Below are positions 1-6,307 of a DNA stretch of 7,500 bases, piece after piece (positions within the stretch are counted from its first letter, which is position 1; every line of letters starts with the position of its first letter). The notes beneath the pieces are model-generated. The model had not been told where the DNA came from and searched no databases. It saw nothing but the letters and a program-made list of their open reading frames with translations. The DNA comes from an uncultured Prevotellaceae bacterium (GTDB lineage: Bacteria > Bacteroidota > Bacteroidia > Bacteroidales > Bacteroidaceae). Made by a program: the position numbers and the translations under genes. The DNA is taken from NCBI GenBank assembly GCA_946187025.1, contig CAMHPM010000066.1, forward strand, positions 1-7,500, read 5' to 3'.

Positions 1-186
1 TTGCTTTCTTGCTTCTTGCTTTGCTATCTCTTTCGCCCTATCCCCATTTCTCTTTTCTGTGCACTCGCGAGGCCGAGAGTGCGCACTCGTAGAAACCGGG
101 ATGTGGGAGTGGAAAACGAGGCGGCGGCCTGCAGTTGTCGCGCGCGCATGTATTATATAAATAATGTGTGCGGGGTATATACATGA
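1..186. other. Intergenic stretch without a convincing gene; pyrimidine-rich tract and short palindromes
   Basis: No supported gene is seen here. Positions 1-60 are 51/60 pyrimidine on the plus strand, with imperfect TTGCTT/CTTGCT-type repetition. Short perfect palindromes follow: CTCGCGAG at 64-71, GAGTGCGCACTC at 77-88 and GTATATAC at 175-182. A 7-bp inverted pair, CATGTAT (147-153) and ATACATG (179-185), flanks an AT-rich core. An open frame on the plus strand (1-186) starts with TTG at the window edge and encodes a Cys/Arg-rich peptide unlike any family I know, so I treat it as chance. The region lies beyond the probable terminator of the minus-strand cluster and may hold control elements for a gene outside the window. 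Confidence 0.4.
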
Positions 187-187
187 G

Positions 188-220
188 AAGCGGTGACCCT
201 GTTGTCAGTGGTCACCGCTT
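188..220 (-). terminator. Probable intrinsic terminator hairpin after the minus-strand gene cluster
   Basis: AAGCGGTGACC (188-198) and GGTCACCGCTT (210-220) form a perfect 11-bp stem around an 11-nt loop. The loop can add three more pairs (CTG 199-201 with CAG 206-208). It lies 56 nt past the stop codon of the cyclo-ligase gene, where the leftward unit should end. The downstream U tract is weak in both directions (the minus strand continues CTCATGTATA), so either factor-assisted or bidirectional termination is possible. The strand is inferred from the gene layout. Confidence 0.7.
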
Positions 221-276
221 TGTGTATTGGTATGTGAGGAAATCCTGTAGCTGCAGATGTAGGTCAAATATTGGAT

Positions 277-858
277 TCACTCGGGGCAGATGCTTAACAC
301 TTCGTCAACCATCATGTCGTGAGGCTCGTGGGGAACCGACGTGAGTAGTTGGAACGGAAAACAAATACCGATGGTGTGGCACGAGAGCAATGGCAGGAGC
401 CGATCGTAGTAGCCACGACCGCGACCGAGACGGTGGCCTGCTGCATCGAATGCAACGCCGGGAATGACAGCGAGGTCGATGGCGGGGTATTCGGTGGGTT
501 GAAGGAGTGGTCCCTGCGATTCGGTGATATTGAATGCTCCTTGTCTCACGCCCGATGTGGAATCATAGATGTGAAGCTCAAGCTCGTCGCCGACAACCGT
601 AGGCAGCAGCAATGTCTTGCTGGAGATATAGCGCTGTATGAGATTGTGGGTATCGACCTCGTCGGGCAATGAATGGTAGAGCAGCACACAACGGGCCGAC
701 TGGAACCACGGGTGCTGCTCCAGCCTGCTTGTTATTGCGGCCGACAACTCAGGCAAAGAGGCGCGCACCGAGGGCTGGGCGCGGAGAAGCGCAAGCTGTC
801 TTCTTATCGACTGTTTGGTTGTCGATTGGCAAGGTAGGGGTTGTTGCTCCGTCTTCAT
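277..858 (-). CDS. 5-formyltetrahydrofolate cyclo-ligase (5,10-methenyl-THF synthetase)
   Basis: This cytosolic enzyme converts 5-formyl-THF to 5,10-methenyl-THF using ATP, returning a storage or inhibitory folate to the one-carbon pool. The protein shows the family's N-terminal basic helix (KQSIRRQ), the central LLYHSLPDEVDT segment (substrate/nucleotide region) and the signature PGVAFD followed by GRGRGYYDRLL, the glycine-rich loop near the C-terminus. The length of 193 aa is normal. I chose the ATG at 856-858. A GTG at 871-873 would add five residues (MPLNY) and cannot be excluded. Either start lies inside the 3' end of the upstream S41 protease gene, giving an overlap of 110 or 125 nt, so translation may be coupled. 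It is the last gene before the 188-220 hairpin. The family call is secure; the start is less so. The usual names are ygfA or mthfs, and I assign no symbol. Confidence 0.93.
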   Translation of the reverse strand: MKTEQQPLPCQSTTKQSIRRQLALLRAQPSVRASLPELSAAITSRLEQHPWFQSARCVLLYHSLPDEVDTHNLIQRYISSKTLLLPTVVGDELELHIYDSTSGVRQGAFNITESQGPLLQPTEYPAIDLAVIPGVAFDAAGHRLGRGRGYYDRLLPLLSCHTIGICFPFQLLTSVPHEPHDMMVDEVLSICPE

Positions 859-2446
859 ATAGTTCAATGGCACGCTGGATGGTGCGGTCGCTCTGGTTGA
901 TAAATTTCAGATACTCCTCCATGTCGAGATAGTTGTAGAGTATCGAACCGTGAATCACAAGTTCGAGCAGCGGCTGCGAGCGCAGTATGAGGTTGTTGCG
1001 ACGTTTCACTCCGTGTTGGTCGCAGTAGTTGATGAATTGCTGGATCACACGGTCGCGGCGCAGCTGGCGCAGGATTTCGTCGGCTGTGGTCATGCCCGAA
1101 TACTGCGGACGGTTGTTGTCGGTGAATTCGAAGCAGAACTGGTTGATGAGTCCGCGCGATGCCACCTCCTGATAGTATGTGGTGAACATCGTGGTGTCTT
1201 CGGCTACGAAATAATCGGGCATTATGCCTCCACCGCCATATACTTTGCGGCCAATGCTTGTGGTATATACCTGTCCGGTCTGGCGTATGCTGTCTTCGCT
1301 GAAAAACTCGCCATGCTGGTAGCGGTTTACGATGTCGTATTCGTATTCCTTGTCCTCACCGTTGGTGTAAGGTTTCTGTATGCACCGCCCCGACGGCGTG
1401 TAGTAGCGCGAGACGGTGAGATGGATGAGGCTTCCGTCGTAGAACTCAAAGGGTTGCTGTACGAGCCCCTTTCCGAATGTGCGGCGACCCACAACGATGC
1501 CTCGGTCGTTGTCCTGTATGGCTCCTGCAAAGATTTCAGCTGCACTGGCCGTTCCTTCGTCGGTGAGGACAATGAGCGGCAGTTTCTTATACGACCCGCG
1601 TCCGTCGCTCATGTAGTCCTGACGTGGTTCTTTGCGACCTTGGGTATATACGATGAGTTTGTTGGCCGGCAGGAACTCGTTCACCATCTGTATGGCACTC
1701 TTGAGGTAGCCGCCAGTGTTGCCGCGGAGGTCGATGACGAGACCCTTGAAGTCTTCCTGCTCGAGCTGGGCCAGGGCAAACAGCAGTTCGGGATATGTGG
1801 TTTCGCCAAACTTGTTTATGTTGACGTAACCAAGGTCGGAGGTGAGCATATAGGTGGCTTCGATGCTTTTTACCGGTATGTCGCCACGTGTGATGTTGAA
1901 CGTGAGCTTGCCTTCGGTGCCTCGACGTACAACTCCGAGCTTCACTTTCGAACCTTGCTCGCCCTTCAGGCGGTGGAGCGTCTCGTTGTTGTTGACATCC
2001 TTACCCACATACGCCTCGTCGTCGATGCTCACAATGCGGTCGCCGGCCATCATTCCGACCTTCTCGGCAGGACCGCCTTTGATGACATTCGACACATATA
2101 CAGTGTCGTTCTTGATCGAGAACTGCACTCCGATGCCGCTGAAACTGCCACGCAACTCGTCGTTTGCAGTCTTGGCCGATTCGGCCGATATGTAGGAGCA
2201 GTGGGGGTCGAGCTCGGTCAGAATCTTTGGCATGGCCTGTTCCACGATGTCGGATATATCGACTGTATCGACATATTGGTCGTTGATGATGTGGAGCAGG
2301 TCGTTGAGCTTGTTGGACGACGTGTTTATTATGTTTAGGCGGTTGCCTGAGAAACGGTTTGAGAAGAATGTGCCCAAAACAATACCTATGATGATGCTTA
2401 CAGCAATTACTATAGGTACGAATCGTGATGTGCGTTGTGATGACAT
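749..2446 (-). CDS. S41 family C-terminal processing peptidase (CtpA/Prc-like), membrane anchored
   Basis: This serine protease probably cleaves envelope proteins near their C-termini. In order it shows a hydrophobic N-terminal segment at about residues 9-28 (single membrane anchor, body probably periplasmic), a PDZ domain at about 100-180 (GIGVQF, then GGPAEKVGMMAGDRIVSID), and the S41 catalytic domain at about 200-400. The latter includes GLVIDLRGNTGG, LTDEGTASAAEIFAGA and GRRTFGKGLVQQ. By family pattern the catalytic residues are Ser301 and Lys326 (25 apart, as expected), with Gln330 four residues on. The region after about residue 420 is the helical C-terminal part often seen in Bacteroidota versions. 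The total of 565 aa fits. The last 36 residues (530-565), rich in Thr, Pro and Ala, are encoded wholly inside the overlapping cyclo-ligase gene and look non-conserved. The start ATG lies 22 nt after the stop of the deaminase gene. Substrates are unknown. Confidence 0.93.
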   Translation of the reverse strand: MSSQRTSRFVPIVIAVSIIIGIVLGTFFSNRFSGNRLNIINTSSNKLNDLLHIINDQYVDTVDISDIVEQAMPKILTELDPHCSYISAESAKTANDELRGSFSGIGVQFSIKNDTVYVSNVIKGGPAEKVGMMAGDRIVSIDDEAYVGKDVNNNETLHRLKGEQGSKVKLGVVRRGTEGKLTFNITRGDIPVKSIEATYMLTSDLGYVNINKFGETTYPELLFALAQLEQEDFKGLVIDLRGNTGGYLKSAIQMVNEFLPANKLIVYTQGRKEPRQDYMSDGRGSYKKLPLIVLTDEGTASAAEIFAGAIQDNDRGIVVGRRTFGKGLVQQPFEFYDGSLIHLTVSRYYTPSGRCIQKPYTNGEDKEYEYDIVNRYQHGEFFSEDSIRQTGQVYTTSIGRKVYGGGGIMPDYFVAEDTTMFTTYYQEVASRGLINQFCFEFTDNNRPQYSGMTTADEILRQLRRDRVIQQFINYCDQHGVKRRNNLILRSQPLLELVIHGSILYNYLDMEEYLKFINQSDRTIQRAIELYEDGATTPTLPIDNQTVDKKTACASPRPALGARLFA

Positions 2447-2468
2447 AGTTGTTTCTATTCTCTGTTTA

Positions 2469-2891
2469 TTACTTATCTTGCATCTGTACCACCTCGATGC
2501 CAGCGCGCCGGAGCAGGTTGATGCCGTCCATTAAGCGGTATTGGTCGGAGTAGATCACCCGGCGTATGCCCGATTGTATGATGAGTTTGGAGCATTCCAG
2601 ACATGGTGATGCCGTGACATAGAGTGTCGCACCGTCGCTCGAGTTATGCGAACGAGCCAGTTTTGTGATGGCGTTTGCCTCGGCATGGAGCACATAAGGC
2701 TTGGTGACATCGTTTTCCTCGCACACATTTTCAAATCCAGAGGGGGTGCCGTTGAAGCCGTCGCTTATTATCATCTGGTTCTTAACTACGATGGCACCTA
2801 CCTGAAGGCGTTTGCAATAGCTGTTTTCCGACCAGATGCGAGCCATGCGCAGATAGCGGAGGTCGAGTTGATGTTGCTTTTCTGTTTGCAT
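2469..2891 (-). CDS. Deoxycytidylate (dCMP) deaminase family protein
   Basis: This is a zinc-dependent deaminase of the cytidine/deoxycytidylate fold, most likely dCMP to dUMP plus ammonia, which feeds thymidylate synthesis. The zinc site is complete: HAE at residues 69-71 (His69 ligand, Glu71 proton shuttle) and PCLEC at 96-100 (Cys97 and Cys100 ligands). The segment DGFNGTPSGF (44-53) matches the G-[YF]-N-G motif of dCMP deaminases and separates it from tRNA-adenosine and free-base deaminases. The N-terminal part (YLRMARIWSENSYCKRLQVGAIVV) is also typical. The length of 140 aa is normal for the ComEB-like group. It lies 42 nt after the lipoprotein gene and 22 nt before ctpA, in the same orientation. 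A role on another deoxycytidine nucleotide is possible. No competence genes are visible nearby. Confidence 0.9.
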   Translation of the reverse strand: MQTEKQHQLDLRYLRMARIWSENSYCKRLQVGAIVVKNQMIISDGFNGTPSGFENVCEENDVTKPYVLHAEANAITKLARSHNSSDGATLYVTASPCLECSKLIIQSGIRRVIYSDQYRLMDGINLLRRAGIEVVQMQDK

Positions 2892-2933
2892 CGAATGTAT
2901 GTGATTGTTTAATGTATTGACGTGTTTTGTTTG

Positions 2934-3371
2934 TTATTTCGAACTGAGGTCGATGTAAGTGTTGCTGTCGCGATAGATGCGAAGCACGTTACGGTCGCCT
3001 CCGTAGGAGGTAGCATCTTTCAGTGTGAGGTAAATCAGCCGGCATACTTCCGACATGCCGTCGGCCGATTGCGGACGTCTGAGGCTAATGACCATCTTGC
3101 GTTCTTTGCCTTCGGCCTTCCATGTGCCGTCAACTGGTATTCCATCTGCAAGCATTCCCTGAATGGTTTGTGCGTTGAATGTGATGTAGTATGTTCCGTT
3201 GTCGGTATATAGTTCTTCTGCTTCTTTGGTGGTCTTGATGCCATTGTAGGTAATGCCTGTAATCTTGAAACGGTGGCCGTTGAATATCTCGGTCACGTCG
3301 TCAGATGTGTTGCAGGCTGCGGCTACTGTCAGCAGGAGCAGCAGTGTCAGTATTCTGAATGTTTTCTTCAT
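2934..3371 (-). CDS. Small lipoprotein, DUF4847-like, function unknown
   Basis: This 145-aa protein begins with a lipoprotein signal peptide: MKK, a Leu-rich core at about residues 5-16, then the lipobox AAAC with Cys20 as the lipidation site. The residues just after Cys20 are NTSDD. An acidic stretch at this position resembles the Bacteroidota lipoprotein export signal that directs lipoproteins to the outer face of the outer membrane, so surface display is possible (inference). The mature part is about 125 residues, apparently beta-rich (alternating stretches such as GTYYITF and KMVISL), and resembles the small Bacteroidales DUF4847 family from memory; I cannot confirm this. Its ATG overlaps the M3 peptidase stop codon as ATGA (3368-3371), which implies translational coupling. 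No enzymatic motif is visible. Confidence 0.8.
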   Translation of the reverse strand: MKKTFRILTLLLLLTVAAACNTSDDVTEIFNGHRFKITGITYNGIKTTKEAEELYTDNGTYYITFNAQTIQGMLADGIPVDGTWKAEGKERKMVISLRRPQSADGMSEVCRLIYLTLKDATSYGGDRNVLRIYRDSNTYIDLSSK

Positions 3372-5518
3372 GTGTTATCAGGTGTCTTAGTGTCTATGCC
3401 GTTACGTTTCAGCAGTGCGTCTATTGTAGGTTCTGCACCCCTGAACCTACGATAGAGGGTCATCGGGTGTTCAGTTGCACCGCGCGAGAGTATGTTGTCG
3501 CGGAAGCTTTGGGCTGTGGCTTGGTCGAAAATACCGTTCTGCTTGAATAGCGAGAATGCGTCGGCATCGAGCACCTCGGCCCACTTGTAGCTGTAGTATC
3601 CAGCCGAATAACCGCCAGCCATAATGTGTGAGAACTGCACCGACATGCATGTGCCTGGTATGTGAGGGGTGATGACCGCTTCTTTCCAAGCCTCTTGCTC
3701 GAAGGTCTCGATGTCGCCGGTGAGCGGATGGTCGAGTGTGTAGTATGCCATGTCGAGCAGGCAGAACGATACTTGCCGCATACATGCCATCGCAACACAG
3801 AAGTTGCGGCTGGCTACGATTCTATCTATCAGCTCGTCGGGCATCGGTTCGCCTGTCTCATAATGACGGGCAAATGTGGCAAGGAACTCTTTTTCGATGC
3901 AGTAGTTCTCCATGAATTGCGATGGCAGTTCCACGAAATCCCAGTAAACATTGGTCCCGCTCAGTTCCTCGTACTTGCACTGCGAGAACATTTCGTGTAG
4001 CGAATGTCCGAATTCATGCAGGAAAGTCTCGACCTCGCCCAGTGTGAGCAGTGCAGGCTTTGTGTCGGTAGGTTTGGTGAAGTTCATCACGAGCGAAACG
4101 TGTGGACGGTGGTTTGTACCATCGTCGTCTATGCTTTGTCCTCGGAATGAAGTCATCCATGCTCCCGACTTCTTGCCCTCGCGTGGATGGAAGTCGCAAT
4201 AGAGCAGGGCCAGGAACGAACCGTCGCGGTCGTACACCTCATATACATCGACGTCGGGATGGTAGGCAGGTATGTCTTTGTTTAGCTTGAATGTGATGCC
4301 GTAGAGGCGTGTAGCAAGACTGAACACGCCTTGCTTCACCTTGCTCAATTCAAGGTAAGGGCGCAACATCTCTGAGTTGATGTTGTATAGCTTCTCCTGC
4401 AACTTGTTTGAATAGTAGGCAACATCCCACGGCTTCAATTCGAAGTCGTTGCCTTCAAGCTCGCGTGCATGTTGACGTATAGATTCAAGTTCTTTCAGGG
4501 CTGTCGGCTTGTAGGCATCGATGAGCTGATGCAGCAGCTTATATACGGTCTGCTGGTCTTTTGCCATACGTTCTTCGAGCACATAGTCTGCATAGCATTT
4601 GTATCCGAGAATCTGTGCTTCCTCACGGCAGAGATCGACAATGCGACGCACCACCTCGGTGTTGTTGCGTTTGTCGGCATGTGTGCAGATGGTGTTGTAT
4701 GCCATCCATAGCTGTTGACGTAGTTCGCGTCGTGTGCTGTAGGTGAGGAATGGCGACATGCTCGGACTATGCAGTGTTATGATCCACCCGTCTTTTTTCT
4801 TTTCTTTTGCAGCTTGCCGTGCGGCATCGATTGCCGTGGCAGGAAGTCCGTCGAGGTCGGCAGGGTCGGTTATATGTAGTGTGAAGGCATTTATTTCCTT
4901 CAGTTTGTTTTGTGAGAATTGTACGTCGAGACGGCTCATCTCGTTACCGATTTCTTTCAGGCGGTCGCGCTTGTCCTGTGGAAGGTCGGCTCCGCTGCGC
5001 ACGAATCCCAGGTAGGTGTCGTTGAGTAACTGGCGCTGTTCGGTGGATAGGGGAGGGAGTGGAGCGGGAGAGCTCTTGGAGTTTTCGGAGCCCTCAGAGT
5101 TCTTGGAGCTCTTGGAGTTCTCGGAGTTCTTGGAGTTCTCCAGATATCCGGCTTGCTTGTATTGTTCATATACTGCTTTCACCCGTTCAAAGAGTTTGGG
5201 GTTGAGCATTATGTTGTTGGCATGGTCTGACAGTATAGGTGACATCTTCTCGGCCAGTTCGTCCATATCGTCGTTGGTTTCGGCCGATGTGAGGTTGAAG
5301 AATATCTCGGTCACCTCGCCCAGCAGTTCGCCCGACCGCTCCATGGCTTCTATCGTGTTGCTGAATGTAGGAGGTTCGGGGTTGTTCATGAGGCGTTCCA
5401 TCTCTTTGTTTTCTTCATCCATACCGCGTCGCATGGCTGGTTCATAGTCTTCCAGCTTTACGCGGTCGAATGGAAACGCCTCGTGTGGAGTATTATATTT
5501 TTCGAAGAATACGTTCAT
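3368..5518 (-). CDS. M3 family metallopeptidase (peptidyl-dipeptidase Dcp / oligopeptidase A-like)
   Basis: This zinc peptidase degrades short peptides. There is no signal peptide, so it is probably cytosolic. The catalytic site is intact: HEFGH at 501-505 (zinc ligands His501 and His505, catalytic Glu502) and Glu530 in WDFVELPSQ as the third ligand, 29 residues after the first His as in thimet-type enzymes. The His/Tyr substrate-binding loop HIMAGGYSAGYYSYKW is at about 631-646. At 716 aa it is slightly longer than most family members. The extra length is largely a Ser/Asn/Glu/Lys repeat at residues 127-150 followed by a Pro-rich link (PAPLPPL), placed between the N-terminal helix ending KAVYEQYKQAGYL and the conserved STEQRQLLNDTYLGFVRSGADL. 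The ATG follows a 62-nt spacer with direct repeats. Dcp and oligopeptidase A types cannot be separated here with certainty; Dcp-like is favoured by overall resemblance. Confidence 0.93.
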   Translation of the reverse strand: MNVFFEKYNTPHEAFPFDRVKLEDYEPAMRRGMDEENKEMERLMNNPEPPTFSNTIEAMERSGELLGEVTEIFFNLTSAETNDDMDELAEKMSPILSDHANNIMLNPKLFERVKAVYEQYKQAGYLENSKNSENSKSSKNSEGSENSKSSPAPLPPLSTEQRQLLNDTYLGFVRSGADLPQDKRDRLKEIGNEMSRLDVQFSQNKLKEINAFTLHITDPADLDGLPATAIDAARQAAKEKKKDGWIITLHSPSMSPFLTYSTRRELRQQLWMAYNTICTHADKRNNTEVVRRIVDLCREEAQILGYKCYADYVLEERMAKDQQTVYKLLHQLIDAYKPTALKELESIRQHARELEGNDFELKPWDVAYYSNKLQEKLYNINSEMLRPYLELSKVKQGVFSLATRLYGITFKLNKDIPAYHPDVDVYEVYDRDGSFLALLYCDFHPREGKKSGAWMTSFRGQSIDDDGTNHRPHVSLVMNFTKPTDTKPALLTLGEVETFLHEFGHSLHEMFSQCKYEELSGTNVYWDFVELPSQFMENYCIEKEFLATFARHYETGEPMPDELIDRIVASRNFCVAMACMRQVSFCLLDMAYYTLDHPLTGDIETFEQEAWKEAVITPHIPGTCMSVQFSHIMAGGYSAGYYSYKWAEVLDADAFSLFKQNGIFDQATAQSFRDNILSRGATEHPMTLYRRFRGAEPTIDALLKRNGIDTKTPDNT
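5069..5140 (-). repeat. Eight tandem 9-bp units (consensus RARAACTCC) inside the M3 peptidase gene
   Basis: Read on the minus strand, 72 bp divide exactly into eight 9-bp units such as GAGAACTCC, AAGAACTCC, AAGAGCTCC and GAAAACTCC. Each unit encodes three residues, [E/K]-[N/S/G]-Ser, giving residues 127-150 of the peptidase. Every third codon is a Ser codon (TCC or TCT). Units differ mainly at the first base (G/A, giving Glu/Lys) and in the middle codon (AAC, AGC or GGC). The period is a multiple of three, so copy-number change keeps the frame. The units read in the same frame as a two-unit copy in kdsB at 6797-6814. Confidence 0.92.
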
Positions 5519-5543
5519 TGTGTTGGGTGATGTGGGTATGTGG

Positions 5544-5578
5544 TTGATGTGGTTTATGGAGCTTGATGTGGTTTATGG
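5544..5578. repeat. Tandem 16-bp direct repeat in the crp-like/M3 intergenic gap
   Basis: The 16-mer TTGATGTGGTTTATGG occurs at 5544-5559 and again at 5563-5578, separated by AGC (period 19 bp). On the coding (minus) strand it reads CCATAAACCACATCAA twice. Degenerate pieces of the motif (CCACAT) recur between it and the M3 start codon. It fills most of the 62-bp spacer between the regulator stop codon and the peptidase ATG. It could be a pair of operator half-sites or a slippage product. No Bacteroidota TAnnTTTG promoter element is visible there. Confidence 0.8.
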
Positions 5579-5580
5579 GA

Positions 5581-6255
5581 TTAAGCGGTGGTGAATGCTG
5601 CTATGTCTTTTATGGTGAACCCGTAGCGGCGTAGTTCGATGAGTTTTTGGTCTTTCCACTTGTTGAGTGTGTTCGACACATTGAGGCGGGTCTCGTCTAT
5701 CATGTCTGCCAGGTCGTTCATCGTCATCCTCACATTCTTCTCGCCTTTCGTGAACAGGCAGTAGCTTTGAATGGCTGCAATTGTCTTGTCTTCGATGTTG
5801 GTTGGGTGGTTGAACTGCTGTTGTGTCTTGGTTTTCCTCAAGTTGTTACACAGATAGTTGATATAGTTGCTGCGTATGATTGGGTTGTCGAGCATTCTGG
5901 TCATGAAAAATTCGCGTGAGATGCAGAATGTGGCTCCATTGGTGGTGAATGTGTATGTACGTTCAAACGACCGTTTCACTCCGAACATGTTGTATGGTTC
6001 GATGAGGTGTGGGGTGTCGTCGCATGTCTCGGTGATGATCAATGCACGTCGGGTGTCGTGGTATTCGGCCTCGAATGTACCTCCCATGATATAAACAAGC
6101 ATGTCGCACTTGTCGCCTTGGTTCACGATGGTGTCGCCTTCGTCGTGTTGGCGAAAGTCGAGTTTCATGTTCATGATGAGTTCGCTGAAGTCTTGCAGTG
6201 TCAGTCCTTGCAGCAGGGGCAACATCTGCATCTTTTCGGTCATGCTTGTTTCCAT
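5581..6255 (-). CDS. Crp/Fnr family transcriptional regulator
   Basis: The 224-aa protein has an N-terminal cyclic-nucleotide-binding-type beta-roll (about residues 18-120, including EGDTIVNQGDKCDMLVYIMGG, the typical opening of this fold), a linking helix (about 120-145) and a C-terminal winged helix-turn-helix (about 155-221). In the latter, MTMNDLADMIDETRLNVSNTLNKWKDQ-type sequence covers the two DNA-contacting helices. The GExxLL phosphate-binding segment of true cAMP-binding CRP is replaced by FGVKRSF (91-97), so cAMP binding is doubtful. There is no FNR-type Cys cluster at the N-terminus. The start is the ATG at 6255; an ATG at 6243 (Met5) is an alternative. It sits 52 nt after kdsB and 62 nt before the M3 gene, all in one direction. 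Its targets are unknown, and the downstream peptidase operon is a candidate. Confidence 0.88.
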   Translation of the reverse strand: METSMTEKMQMLPLLQGLTLQDFSELIMNMKLDFRQHDEGDTIVNQGDKCDMLVYIMGGTFEAEYHDTRRALIITETCDDTPHLIEPYNMFGVKRSFERTYTFTTNGATFCISREFFMTRMLDNPIIRSNYINYLCNNLRKTKTQQQFNHPTNIEDKTIAAIQSYCLFTKGEKNVRMTMNDLADMIDETRLNVSNTLNKWKDQKLIELRRYGFTIKDIAAFTTA

Positions 6256-6307
6256 TTATTTTCCCAGTCTTTTCTTGTCTGTCTTTTTATATTGTCAGTG
6301 TTTTGTC

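Noticed and set aside
1..186. A 61-codon frame on the plus strand starting at the window edge
   Set aside because: TTG start at position 1, Cys/Arg-rich low-complexity product, pyrimidine-tract coding and no family resemblance. It also runs against the direction of all other genes.
221..276. Possible promoter element AATATTTG on the minus strand, just past the cyclo-ligase stop
   Set aside because: One mismatch to TAnnTTTG, no TTTG-type -33 partner at the right distance, and no gene downstream before the terminator hairpin.
950..2338. A 462-codon open frame on the plus strand, opposite the S41 protease gene
   Set aside because: It mirrors the protease gene, which has full family motifs and catalytic residues. 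The plus-strand product is Val/Leu-rich and matches nothing I recognise; long antisense frames are a side effect of codon bias.
3460..3798. Open frames on the minus strand in alternative frames within the M3 gene (also 3471-3785)
   Set aside because: They lie inside the conserved catalytic and substrate-binding region of the M3 peptidase and are shadows of that gene.
5069..5140. CRISPR array as an explanation of the repeats
   Set aside because: The units are 9 bp, directly adjacent, without spacers, and coding in frame. There are no cas genes.
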